DNA of 64,000 nt from Cryptomeria japonica (taxonomy: Eukaryota; Streptophyta; Pinopsida; Cupressales; Cupressaceae), in the NCBI RefSeq assembly GCF_030272615.1, contig NC_081414.1, positions 2,791,501-2,855,500 on the forward strand. The letters are read 5' to 3'. The notes under the pieces are model-generated. The model saw only the letters and a list, made by a program, of their open reading frames with translations. It was not told the origin of the DNA and ran no database searches. Below, in pieces: positions 34,030 through 45,928 of this stretch. Position 1 is the first letter of the stretch; each line of letters starts with the position of its first letter. A program made the position numbers and the translations under genes.

Positions 34030-35590
34030 GTTAAACTACTCGCCAAAGCCCAAAAAAAAAACTCAGGAAAAACTTGGCCAATACTCGACAAAAACTCAAC
34101 AAAAAACTCGGGAACTTTAAAATTTGCTTAAATTTAATTAGAAATGCTTTTTTTTTGCAAAATTCAATGAGAAGATGCATCCCATGAGTCAACAAATGAG
34201 AACAAAAAAGAAACAAGCTAAGTCTGGATATATTTAAATGCAAAGTGGGTGCAAAATCGCATCCTCGTGAAGAATGTTGATGGCTGGAAGCAAAATAGTA
34301 AATAGCTTTTGTAGAACTAAAAGTAAATAAATATATACAATTACATCTTCCTCTTCCCAGCTCTAGTAAAAACTAGGGGAGAGGTAGAACTAGAGGGTCT
34401 AGTCCTAGAAATATGTTGTGGGCGTGATTGTGCCTCCTCACTCGATATGACTAGCTCAAATTGTGGCTCGTCCTCCATCTTGGATGTAGCTCTACCTCTA
34501 GTTGCACCTAGCATTGGTAATGACTCCTCATCCTCCTCAATGTCATCTAGTGTGAAACCAAATCCACTCTCCTCCTCCTCCTCCTCCTTTGTAGCCTACC
34601 TCTCCAAATCATTGATGTCATCCTCTATAAACAATGGAGGATGCTCTTGTGATGTCCAATCACTGTAAAGAACTATAACAACCAAATCAATTAGACCATC
34701 TAGTGCTTCATCTACCTTCCTTATGCACAACCGCAGATTATATTGCACAAAGACAAGGTCATTGAGGCATTTTTTAACTAACTTGCTCTTCTCCGTGTGG
34801 ATGGCCTCAAACAAGCTCTAATTGGGCTCACAACTGGATGAACTACAAGGCTGACATAAGATTCTGAGGGCATTTTTTTTGAGATTTTGGGTATTCCCAC
34901 CCCAACTTTGCCACCAAGCATCTGCAAAATAAAATTAGGTTGAGGGTAGCACCCCTTGTAGGGGTCTAAGGGTGAGAAAGAGAAGGGTAGAGAGATAGGT
35001 CTAGATCTTGGGGGAGAGAGGAGAACAGTAGAGAGGGGGATAGAGGAATAGCAATAGGGAGATAGATAGGTCTAAAATTCGAGACAAATAAAGTGAGTGA
35101 GATAGAGAGAGCGAGAGAATGTTGATAGGAGCATACTGATTATTGAAACAGATCTTCTAAAACCTGGAATTTGCATTATAACTTGTAGAGATTTGAAACC
35201 ACTCAAACATCCTGCCAATATATACATGAAATATAACTTAAAAGTATAAGAAAGGAAAAAGACATATTCATATGTGACTAATACTTAAATGTTACATTTC
35301 ATGTATATATTATGATGGAGAGACTGAAATTGACTTCAAAAAAAAAATCAATGTAAATCAGTTTACAAGTATTTGGGAGTGTGTTTTTCCCCTTCTCAAC
35401 AAAATACAAGACAGAAAATGATGAAATAAAACTCATTTTTGTCGTTTTTTGCCTTCATTCACTAGCGAGCGAGTTTTTTTTTCACTAACACACCGAGTTT
35501 TTGTGGCGAGTTAAAGTCGTAAAAACTCGCCAGGGAAAAATACTCGCAAGTTTTTTAAAACTCACCGAGAACTCGGCGAGTAGTCCAAAC
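34030..35590 (-). mobile_element. hAT relic inserted in the LINE
   Basis: The left end GTTAAACTACTCGCC (34030-34044) and the reverse complement of the right end, GTTTGGACTACTCGCC (35575-35590), form an imperfect inverted repeat. Both subterminal zones repeat ACTCG, CGAGT and GGCGAGT motifs. The minus strand keeps the end of a hAT transposase. LINE sequence reads through if the insert is removed, and partly matching flanks (TAGAACA left, TAGAAA right) fit a worn 8-bp duplication. With only the transposase end left, it is a non-autonomous or deleted copy. Confidence 0.75.
34596..34814 (-). pseudogene. hAT transposase C-terminal dimerisation fragment
   Basis: Encodes FEAIHTEKSKL followed by CLNDLVFVQYNLRL, matching the hAT dimerisation domain pattern in which FxxIHTKKRNRL precedes RLxDLVYVHYNLRL. 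An acidic tail (DDIEEDEE-like) continues toward 34500 after a stop. The DDE catalytic part and the BED zinc finger are missing, so it cannot act as a transposase. Known family role: cut-and-paste transposition from terminal inverted repeats. Confidence 0.8.
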
Positions 35591-35599
35591 TGTAGAAAG

Positions 35600-36672
35600 T
35601 TTTGGCTTCACATGCTATATATTTTTCTTCCACCTAGTTATTTGCTAATTGTCATTTTGATAAGCTTTAAAAAATTCTCAAAGACTTCTTATGTTCATAT
35701 GGTCTTGGTAAGGGAAAGAGGCATGTTGGAAACTAGAAATGGTATTGTTTGACCAAAAGTCTAGGTGGTCTTGGCCTTAAGGACTTGAAAGTCCGAGGTA
35801 TTCCATTAGCAGACAAGTGGATTATAAAAGCTTGTGAGGGTGATGAGCCCTGCAAAGTTCTCCTTAGAATCAATCTAATCTTATCCAACCCAAAAAAGGT
35901 AAAACATGAGGGAACTTGCATTTGCATGATATTCTTTTTGGGAACTGGATTAGAATGATAGTATTTGGTCTGCTAGGCTTAGTCATATCTAGTGAAAGTC
36001 CGGTTGAAGCAAAAAAAAAGCTTGCTTTAGATGGTTGTTATTGCTTAAAAAGCTTGTTGTAGGACATTTTTTAGACGTGGTTGGTGTCCCTGCTAGAACC
36101 TGTGATCTTTGCAATGTTAATGAGTCTTTTGAGCACTTATTTTTGAATGTCAATATGCATTTTCTTTGGGGTCTATGTTTTTGGAACAATTACTTGGTTG
36201 GGATTGCAAAGAAAGTTTTAGTAGGTTCGAAATTTTGTTTGGTTATGTGAACACTTTTTCTGCTAAACTTAATGAGTTTTGGCTTGTTTTGACAAATGAG
36301 ACTTTGTGGTATATCTGGAAGAAGAAAAATGAAGAAACATTTCAAGGCAAAAGAAGGTACCTTACTGAGTTCAATAGTGAACTCACTTTTCTTAACATTG
36401 TGTTGTAGGTCTCTGCAGTCTTGGGAATCCCAAAAGACAGATTTATGATCCTGCTGGAAGAAGGTTTGACAATAGTGTACAGAACAGAGATTAAATTTGT
36501 ACATTTCTTCCCAAATGGAAGAAACAATTTGAACAAGGAAGAGCTTGCACTACTGCATGAGCACGTGGATCAGAACAAAATCAGCGAACCCCCTAAGAAA
36601 GAATCTACCAGACCGAAAAGAGGAGAAAAAACTTATTTTCAGCCCATTGTAAAAGAATCTAAAGATGCTTGA
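35600..36672 (+). pseudogene. LINE C-terminal region with zinc motif and extra tail
   Basis: KSLGGLGLKDLKVRGIPLADKW (35758 onward) and a knuckle-like CDLCNVNESFEHLF (from 36101) match the zf-RVT end of L1-type ORF2. ETLWYIWKKKNEETFQ follows. A further open frame, about 36421-36672, encodes KDRFMILLEEGLTIVYRTEI and ends in a Lys/Pro-rich tail. I do not recognise that last part; it may be element-specific. Confidence 0.7.
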
Positions 36673-36950
36673 AACAGAGCTGGTACTTATGAATTTGATT
36701 ATGTTGAGTATAATTGCAATGCCAAGGGGTTGTGGGAGTAGTATATATGTTATAGAAGGCTGATGTAAATCCTTTTTGATACTATGGCATATGTGCAAAA
36801 AATCCTTTTTGTATAGGGCTTGATGGTAGTAGTTTTATATGTACTGGGGGTTTTATATCTTTCACTGATGGAGAATTACTCCTCATAATGTACTCTGTTT
36901 TGTTCTCTATATCTAATTATAAAAAATTGTACTATATTGAATAAACGTCA

Positions 36951-37884
36951 ACTTTTTAAATAATTGTTAAATATAAAAAAATAAAAGTTATGTAAAAAAA
37001 AATCACAAATTATTTCTTAACATTTTTAAAAATATATATTTATAATCAACAACAAAATCTCAAAAATCACTAATTTACATCATCTTCAAATTCTTGACAG
37101 CTTAATTGCTACAAGTGTCAAAAGTGAAAATTTAGTGAAAAAAACTGATTTGAACATCTTACTTTGGTCAATGATATCATTAAGCCAACTAAAACAATTG
37201 CATCTCGTGACAATACAGAGCAAGAGACTAATTAAAAGGAGGGAATTAGATATCATTGAAAGTTAAGAGTATATAGGCAACAATATATACACCTAGAATA
37301 ATAGCTTCTCATGCAAAATCAGCCAAGTGGTTATAAATCACTATTAGTGATTATAAAACAATTAGTGCTTTTCTGTTGAAAACTAATTTCCTACACTCGA
37401 AAGTTGTTGCCAAGAACTATAAGGGAACTTTATAGGTGGGATCAGCCATCCTCAAGATAAATAAATTGCCCTTATCTCCACGAGAAACCCTTCAAAATAC
37501 AAACAAAAGATAATAAATAATATGTTAAATGCAATAATGTAAGCGTGCTCCCTTTCAAGAGTTATAAAGGAGAAAAGATAAGACTGCATATTAAAGATAG
37601 ATACTAGAAATGGTTTCACTTGAATATCATAAAAGGAAGACAACTCAAGAATCAATTTATCAATGGTAACACCATCAAAAACAAAACAGAATCTGTTTCA
37701 TTTGTATGATAAATAAATATATTAGACACTAGGTCAATAAGATTTATAACTTTGGTAATATAAATTTGTATAGGAATTGGAACTAATAAATATTTGGTAT
37801 GTCATTGAACATAATAAACAATTCGAAGTCTCCAATTACATTCAAGTTGTTTACTACTGATAATTTTCAGTCAAATTTATAACC
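36951..37884. other. AT-rich gene-free stretch
   Basis: Nothing recognisable; A/T runs predominate near 36950-37080. Confidence 0.4.
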
Positions 37885-38223
37885 TGTTAGAGTTATCTTT
37901 TATTAGCTAATAATTATTTATTTAATTATTAATCTATTATACTCTATACTTAAGCTAAATTTAGGAATCTTATAATTCTTTAGGGTTTTCACCTTTAGGG
38001 TTTCGAATATCCTTTTATAAGGATTCTCTCTTTGTAATTTCATAACAACTGTAATTATTGAATTGCATTCTTGTTGCACAATCAATATGACTCCTCTTTT
38101 CTGGATCTTTGAATTCTGGCCTCCGCAGTTTTTTTGCTTCTCTCTTTCTATGACAGGTTTGCATGCAGGTGATCTTTGGGAGCTGCAGAGTTGATTTTTC
38201 CTCAACTCCAATATAACCTAACA
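37885..38223 (+). mobile_element. Short LTR (TGTTAG...CTAACA)
   Basis: A 339-base unit starting TGTTAGAGTTATC and ending CCTAACA, with 6-bp inverted ends. It has a TTTTATAAGGATTC promoter-like site and a layout shared with the LTR at 14487. No polypurine tract lies to its left, and the five flanking bases differ (TAACC and TTTGG), so solo or 5' LTR status is open. Confidence 0.6.
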
Positions 38224-39737
38224 TTTGGATTTGCTTGTCTACAAAGCTTTTTGAAGGCTTTCACAAGTATTGTTTACATCAAGGATGAAAAAATCGTGAA
38301 AAAATCACCTAAATTGCGATTTTTCACAAGTCATTCTGGCAAACGATTTAATTGTCATTTAAATCGCAAACGATTTTTTCTTTAAAAAACGCCATTCTTA
38401 GACACCAAAAATCGCGATTAAATCGCGACTAAAATGTAGAATATCGCGGTTTCAAAACGCGATGAAAAAACAAAGGTCACAACCCTAAAAAGATTTTAAA
38501 AAAAGGTCACGTGAAAATTAAAATAGCAATTTCGGCTTGGTCAAAATGCATGATTGCGGCTTCCCTCCCCCCGATGGCTGACGCCCGACGATAATCAACA
38601 ACATTCAACCTTGTAAAAACCGGTGCTCTTCCTTTGTCATTTTCCGTCCCGCCGAGAGAATGCCTTTCGATCCAGAAGTTCTAAGTTCTAACTTCCATGC
38701 TTGCGAACGCTTTGCTTTCATGGCATTCAATGCTCTCCTGTCAAGACTTCATTTGGAGATTTTTAAGTTTTCTTATATGTAGTTAAAACTTTTCTATAGT
38801 TTAAATTTTTTTTAAACATATATTTTATATTTGAATAATTTACATTTATTAAAAAATTAATATTATTTTATTTATATTAACATTTATTAAAAACTTAATA
38901 TTATTTTACTTTACTTGTTTATTTTTATTTTTTAATATTAATATTTAATAACAATTAAACATATTTAAATATTTAAATTTAATTTTTTTAACTTATCAAC
39001 TTAAATATAATATTATTAACTTAAATATAATATTATTTTAAACTTTAGTATTAATAAATTATACTTGTTACTTATAAATTTAATAGGAGTAAGATATCTG
39101 ATATATAACAGTTTTTAGTGTATGCATGTGTTTTTTTAGAATATTTTAAGAAATTATATATTTTCAAATGTTCGATAATTTTGCCAATTTATTGCTGATT
39201 TTTTCCCGATTCCCGATTTTTTTTAAAATTTCGGCCAAAAGATTTATTGCCAATTAAGATATTTACATTTTTGGTTTACATTATAATATCTAAAAATTAA
39301 GAAGAGAATAATGTTGGAGAATGAGTCACCTTTCGTTACTTCCCTTGGTTTATATGAACACCTACATATACACTGAATGCCACAGTTCGCTTGTCGAATG
39401 TAGTCAAATATACAAAGCCAAGATTGATGGTTCCGATCCCACCCATACATACAGAAAAGCTTTTAAAATGTGTGAAGCATCCTTCTCCTCACTTGCTAGG
39501 ACATAAAAAAATCTCAACAAGTGCATTGAATTACTTTCTATAAAAAAGACTTATGCATATGCAACTGAAACTCTGATTCTCCGTATTCCTAAAGAAAACA
39601 AGCTTTACACTAGCTGAAAACACAAATACAACATTATAGTCTGTTTAAAACTATAAATGCAAAGCCTTGCTTCAGCCAACACAAGAAATAAGGTTTCGGG
39701 TGATTCTTTGTCTCCAACCCAAGATCTTGTACAAGTT
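38224..39737. other. Gene-free; ATCGCGAT-rich patch and AT-rich core
   Basis: 38280-38530 repeats AAATCGC, ATCGCGATT and GCGATTT motifs on both strands. 38760-39120 is almost pure A/T. 39200-39235 has TTCCCGATTCCCGATTTT. This could be a non-autonomous DNA transposon with subterminal repeats, but no terminal inverted repeat or target duplication was found. 39240-39737 shows nothing. Confidence 0.35.
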
Positions 39738-40930
39738 CTAAGAAATTGAACTTGTCTGAGAACACGTATAAAAAAGTGCATTGATTTTCCTCCCTTTGAG
39801 CTCCAGTTTTACATGGAACAATTTGGTTACCTTGTCCTCATCCTGAGCATTGCCTCTGACTACATTTGCTTCTTTTTGTGTGGTTGCACAAGAAATTCTC
39901 TCATCTATATCCAAAGTGCATTCAATCTCTTTCATTTTGTGACATGTAGAAGCATTCTTGTTCTTCTCGGGGTGCAATTTCAAACAAGCCTTTTCTTTAT
40001 GACCCTTCTTTTCACAATGTTTGCAAAATCCTTGTTCTTTGATTTTATCATTGTTTTTCATGGTTATGTTAGCAAGTTTTATTGCCTTTCTTTCTCACCC
40101 TGCTGTTTGTTCAGTTTTTTTTGTTGTTCTTGTATGAGCCAGATTTATTTCTATCTATCTCCACATAATGGGCCTATGCCCTAGCCTCGTCAACTTTCCA
40201 AAGTTTTTCCATTAGAACATCCATTTGGAGATGCCCAAACAAGCCTCCAAGGTACTTGTGTAGTCTTGGACATGTTGGACTTGCCTTTGTCGAAAGAAGT
40301 TCCATTGAATTTCTCTTTCTTCTTCATAGCATATAGGGTAAAACTATTTCTTGAACAAGGACTTGAAATATTCCTGTTTTGTGACCAGAAGAGCAGAACT
40401 CATTTGTCATGAGATTACATACACTTCATACCATGTTAAAGCATGCCTGGACATCTTCAAAAAGGTGAAGGAAAATTGCTGTTGAGGGTTCAATTTGTGA
40501 AATCTAAAGTAAACCTCCGTTTGTGAAATTCATTGGTATAACTTCTCTACCTTCACTTCCCCATCAAAAGGTTGTATCTGTATCTTTGCCTCAACTTCAA
40601 ATGGAAGGTTCTTGCCACTATTTGAAGTTTCTCCATGTTCATATCAATATGTAATTTTGGACTTTCTGCGTTGGGCTCTATTCTATGCCCAGAACCTCTA
40701 TGAAATTACCATCAACACATTCTGAAACATGTCCGTTTTCCCATATGCTAAGAATTCAAGGAAACATCAACTTCTAACCTCTCGAATCTTTCCTCAACCT
40801 CATCCATATCCTTGTTGCCTTGATGTGCCATCTTCTGAGCTTGATTCCACCTCCAAACCAATTTCAGGCTCAAAACTTCTCGATCTTTCCACTACAGCAT
40901 GTTATGGGTGTAAAACTGAAGACCCACCAA
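39738..40930 (-). pseudogene. Ty3/gypsy gag and protease remnant
   Basis: On the minus strand, CKHCEKKGHKEKACLKLHPE is a gypsy-type zinc knuckle with a following KLHPE tail. About 60 residues later LELKGRKINALFYTCSQTS resembles the start of the aspartic protease (normally ALxDSGS). Upstream sequence to about 40930 looks like decayed Gag. Nothing of reverse transcriptase or integrase follows to the left. It is broken and partial. Confidence 0.65.
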
Positions 40931-40968
40931 TATTCTGATAAAAGACAACCTGCAGATGTTTCAGACCT

Positions 40969-40981
40969 GCTCTAATATCAA
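40969..40981 (-). other. Degenerate primer binding site
   Basis: TTGATATTAGAGC on the minus strand differs from TTGGTATCAGAGC at two places and sits two bases beyond the LTR at 40984. Confidence 0.55.
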
Positions 40982-40983
40982 TC

Positions 40984-41962
40984 TGATTCATAAACTGGTC
41001 AATACACTTCTAATAAGCTCACCAATTATGTATTCTAGCTTTGTGACTACACTTTTCAACCTCTAATCAGTCATAACAAGTGTTATGGTCTTCAAAAATG
41101 GGAGACTCCAACATAAGAATCAAAACATAATGACAGAGCAGTACAAATAACGAAGCAGCAGCAAAGAAGACTTGACAATGACTCAAACACACCAATTTGG
41201 TCTCTAGAAACCCTACAAAGCAGGAAAAGCCACTTTGAAGAGCAATTACCCTCCAGATCACTGTAAATCAGTCAAGCACAATCAAGGATAGTATATGTAC
41301 GTCTGAACATGACCAATACGGCTCAACAAGTTACAAGACCTCAACCATACACCAAACAGCTGTTCTATTCCAAAACCCTAATCAAACATGACCAAGACTG
41401 GAAAATCCCCTTGCTCTAAAGCTAGACATGAATGTCTACCCATGTGCACACATCAAAACATGTTTAGATAACTGCCCACACACTTCCCAAGGCTGGAGGT
41501 ATGCAAGACAATGCATGGAAATGGAAATGAACAAATAAAACCCTTCACATTCTTTTTGCACACAAAAGCCCGTGTTGAAACTCATGCAATACCAAGTTTT
41601 CCCAATTTTTTGCAAATGTTTTGGTTAGTCACTGAGTCCAAGCCAAAACCATCCTTGTCAAGTTTTGCTGATTCGTGAGCTTTAAAAATATGATCAAAGG
41701 CCCTCCTTACTTCTCCCTAGATAAGTTTCCTAAAACTTTTTCTAGCATCTTATAAGTTTGAAAGGAAGACTAGAACCTAAGTCCTGCAGTGAAATTTTCT
41801 ACAATCACAACTTTACAAAAAGAGTGATCGCCATTGCTCCAAATTTTGTATTTATCAACTCAACAGCCTTATTGGATTGAAGTAATATTGAGGTCAAGTA
41901 GAATTAGGCACCTTATTTAGATTTTACACTCCAATAGAGGATACTCCCACTATTTCTTAACA
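40984..41962 (-). mobile_element. LTR of the minus-strand gypsy remnant
   Basis: Runs from TGATTCATAAACTGG to TTTCTTAACA. On the minus strand it starts TGTTAAGAAATAG and ends in CA just before the primer site, about 979 bases. The partner LTR was not found. Confidence 0.5.
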
Positions 41963-42507
41963 GGAAATGACCAATTTGTATTTAATAATTTTAAATTTTA
42001 TGTATTTCCCACCTATAGTATATATAATTATGAAAAAAATTGCAATACAAGGTTTATCTGTCAAGTTGCTTATTCCGGTGAAAAACATTAAATCAACTCT
42101 CCTTGCAGTGTTCACTTGTTCAACTTATAGCAAGGTAAATAAATGTCTCAAATATTCAAGTTTGTTCTCCTTGAAATGAAAGCCCATATTTCAATTTCAC
42201 ATGAGAACAAAAATAAACAACATTCATTGTTTCTAAAAATCACAAATCCAATGAAAGGGTTAAGGCTGCTAATTTGTGACAGGTTCTTTCTACGCTAGCA
42301 AAAGCATTGTAATGAACATTTTGTTTTCAATAAAGTCATTTTCTCTATATTCTTTTGTAAAAGCATGTGCTTACATATGCAAAATCACATCTGTTTTTCA
42401 TGCAGCATTCTATGTACTGTGACAATTTACAGCACAGGTACTGAAACACACACAGATGACTTTTAGCCCTAGAACCCGTAAAATTTTGACTTTTTAAAAT
42501 ATTAAAA
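41963..42507. other. Gene-free stretch
   Basis: No gene or element end that I can support. Confidence 0.4.
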
Positions 42508-42585
42508 GTTGCTTAGTATTTTCTGGATTTGACCATGTGAATTTTTTTATTACCACACGGTCAAATCCAGAAAATACAAAGCAAC
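42508..42585. repeat. Foldback hairpin with 32-bp arms
   Basis: Arms at 42508-42539 and 42554-42585 pair at 30 of 32 positions around a 14-base loop. The arm core is TATTTTCTGGATTTGACC. Weaker complementarity continues outside (TTTTTAATATTAAAA patches on both sides). It lies about 75 bases left of a hAT relic. Confidence 0.85.
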
Positions 42586-42659
42586 AATCAATATGGACTG
42601 TGGAAATTTCATGTTTTTAATATTAAAAATTTTCAAAATGTGAAATTATTACTTTGTTG

Positions 42660-43760
42660 CATAGAAACAGGACTCGGACTTGGCTCGGACTCAGCAAGGC
42701 CGACCCAAACTCGGACTCAGGACTTGGAGTCAAACTCGGCTTCAGACTCGGCTGGACTCGGGAAAGTGAAAAACTCAAGAAATTTAGATATTTTTAAAGA
42801 TTTAAAATTTGTTTCATGCACCCTTTATTGAATACACCTTAAAGACACAATAACATCATCAAACTCGGCTCATTTGATTACATACACAAGTATACATCAA
42901 TCACATAAGCATAAGCGCAAATTGTAGGTGAAGGAAATAACAAACATAGATTTATAAATATTGTCAAATGTATACAATATTACAAAACTCATGGAATAAA
43001 AAATCCATGTTATGATATGATCATCATCAAATGTTCCATACAAATACCAAAGGTAAATACAACTACAAGCCTATGGCTCAGAGGAGCCTGCACACTCCGG
43101 CCCCGGCCCCCTGCGAAGGCATCTAAGGTAGGTCCTGGATGATTCGACAGCCATAGCCACTCCCCGTGACACCATGCCATACTCACCAACATCAGGAACA
43201 TCTATGTCACTATCTACCTCTGAATCTCCTGTCTCTACTCGTGCTCTCCACTCCTCCTCTGCCATGGCTACAGTCTCAGCCTCTATATCTACCTAGTCGA
43301 TCCAATCAGTGTCAGACTCGGAGGTTAAATTTTCCCTACTTCTATCGACGCAGTTTCCCCCCATATTTTTCAACGGGTAGCGCCCCCAAGGTGGGGTCAA
43401 GGGCCAAAAACTCTTTTATTATTTAGTAAAGGCATCAGGTGTTATTTTTCTATTGGCTGACATGTTGTAACCCTAATTTTTCTCATTCTCAAGCGGAGAT
43501 TGTAGTGAACAAAGACGAGGTTATTCATTTTTAAAAAACTTTTTAAATGCATTTTTTTGGCCTTGTCGCCGGCTGAGTCCCAGGCATGGGACTCGCCGAG
43601 TTTGGCGAGTTTATGCCAAACTCGCCAACTCCACAAGTCTGGCGAGTTCGCCCCCTGGACTAGGACGAGTCCGAGTCTGCACTCGCCAGACTCGAGGGGC
43701 ATAAATCATACTCTGACTCGCCGAGTTTGGCAAGTTCTGGGCGATTTTCCGATCTCTTTG
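42660..43760 (-). mobile_element. Second hAT relic with CTCGCCGAGT subterminal repeats
   Basis: Dense ACTCGGACT-type repeats occur at 42670-42765 and ACTCGCCGAGTTTGGCGAGT-type repeats at 43590-43745, on either side of hAT transposase remnants. The motif vocabulary matches the relic at 34030-35590. Exact ends and target duplication were not identified. Confidence 0.65.
43071..43535 (-). pseudogene. hAT transposase C-terminal remnants
   Basis: MNNLVFVHYNLRLRMRKI (about 43480-43534, minus) is the end of the hAT dimerisation domain. Downstream on the same strand an acidic tail with VAMAEEEWRARVETGDSEVD (43200-43265) follows after a non-coding gap, possibly an intron. Catalytic parts are absent. 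It resembles the fragment at 34596-34814 but keeps a different part of the tail. Confidence 0.7.
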
Positions 43761-45928
43761 TTGTAAATTGTAACAAAAGTAATTACACAAACTTATAACA
43801 TCATTTAAAAAGAAATTGTACAGTTTTACAAACAAAAGGAAGGTTAATACCAAGATACAAGATTTTCCAAGGTAGAACAAAAGAACATTTCATGATTAGA
43901 CCATACCTCAATTCATCATCCAAATATGTAATTTCCAGCTCTCCTTGGGCTTGTGGAGGTGCATCAATACTTATCTACAAGAACAAGGTAGGACTATAAA
44001 GTTTCATTCACATCCATAGGATGAGGAAATGAGCATGTTAACAACTAGATGGTTGGAAAAAGATGGGAATCCAAGTGATTACAAAAGACTGGTGAAAAAA
44101 GATCAGAATGAAAATAAAATTAACAATAATTCTTAAAATAAGAGCATTGCTCATCAACAAAATCAGAATAAAATATGATAATGCTCACCAAACCAGCAAT
44201 CTTGAACTTGTCAAATTTTACCGATACTCTACTCCCACTTAGAGGGGTTAAATTTGCTGTTACCTGGAAGATTGCATAATGCTCAAATGTGATCAACAAA
44301 GTAACATATGGAAGAAATTTTATAACATTCATAAAAAAATCCTTTTAGGGGAACGTAAGATTACCGAAAGCAATCGATTACATGAATTGGAAAACGATCC
44401 ATGCAATGAGAAGAAAACATTAAATGAGATGTATGAAACACAATATTCATGGATTTCCCAGCAATAAATGCATGCTTACAATATGAGATATTCCCTGCTA
44501 AAATGCCCATAATAGTAGTACAATCATAAAGAAAGCAATTATAATAGCATATATATACAGCAAAATAAAAGTATTATAATTATTATCTCTATACCCTTTT
44601 CTGCTCTGTGCATTTATTTATGCAGTGTTAATATATGTATATTGCCTCATCTTCCTAAAATTTGAAGAAACTTTCATACCACTCCACATATGCATTCTTG
44701 CTTTAAGTAACTTGGTATTAATCTATGCAATATATAATATCCCTTGCACAGAGTTAGCTCAAATCCACAAGAATTTTTTGTGATCACTCAAATCCTAGCT
44801 CTTTATGATCACCAACTTTCTGATGTGAGCAAGATAAGGGCATACAGAGTCTAGAATGATGATAATGAAAATTTAATTAAATTATTGGTGGCTAGCTAAC
44901 CAATTTACAATAGAAGCAAAGTCATCAAATTGATCAAGCTAAAACAGTTGATAGGATATGCAAATTCAGATCAAGCCAAACTAGTTAAAACAAACAAAAT
45001 TATGTCAATGCTAAAATGATAGACTATATAACTTGATTTCAATACATGCCATGCTGATAGATAATATTTTCAACAATAATAGGGTCTGACGGATAAACTG
45101 ACCAGAATCTTTTACAATGATAAACAAGGATCTAAAGGTGAACCAACCAAGATTTCAGTAATCAAATAAATTATTGGCAGTAAACCATCCAATTATTATT
45201 ATCTTTGAGAGGAAAGTAATTATTACACTTCAAGGAAAATATCCATGTATTATGTCAAATAAATATCCATTATTAAACAAGGAGACATTTCATCAAAAAA
45301 TTGGAAAGCTAACTAAAAGCACATGAAAATTGAAATTATTACCCGAAATCTATAGCAACACTCAAGAAGAAGGAACAACTAACAACAATCTTCAAGCCCA
45401 ACTACATTACTCATAAGATGTTCAAAATTTCAAATACAGCTACTTGTAAACACAAACTACTGGTAAAACTAAGCATAACATTAAGACTAGTAGTAATTCC
45501 AAAATCTTGACCAAGCAGTGGAATAATGATAAAGAGCAAAAATGTATTGTCCCCTACCTAATTAACATAATTAATCTATTTCAATATACTAAAATTGATT
45601 GAGAAACTAATCATGAAGCCAGTCATTGATATTCTTCAACTTATTAGTTATTAACAAGTGCTTATTTGTTTTCCCCTTTAGATGATTAATTTCATTATTC
45701 ATAGTTCTTAATATAGATATCAGACCCTGCTACTACTTCAGTTTAAGGGAGAAGGGTCTATGTATGTTATTGTTGCCATTTTATGACACCCTTGGTCCAT
45801 CAATAAGAACCGATAAGAGATACGATCCATGGACCAGCGCTGCCCTAGTTGATCAAGGAGAAAGCATGAAGTGCGAAGTGTTGCCTTGTCCGGAGGAAGT
45901 TCCTCCCTTGGCCTTTTCTTTCTTCCCC
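43761..45928. other. Gene-free AT-rich stretch
   Basis: No coding, RNA or element signal that I can support. The last 150 bases lead into the palindrome array. Confidence 0.4.

Larger units (their letters stand above)
30740..36950 (+). mobile_element. Decayed L1-type LINE
   Basis: Plus-strand remains follow L1 order: ORF1-like sequence (about 30740-31070), endonuclease (about 31470-31800), reverse transcriptase (32800-33864) and a C-terminal zinc motif region (35600-36400). It carries a SINE at 31877-32005 and a hAT relic at 34030-35590. Many stops and frame changes are present. The left border against the copia 3' region is approximate and the poly(A) end near 36940 is not clear-cut; no target duplication was found. 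Confidence 0.8.

Noticed and set aside
37885-38223. Solo LTR with target duplication
   Set aside because: The flanking five bases differ, so only LTR identity is claimed.
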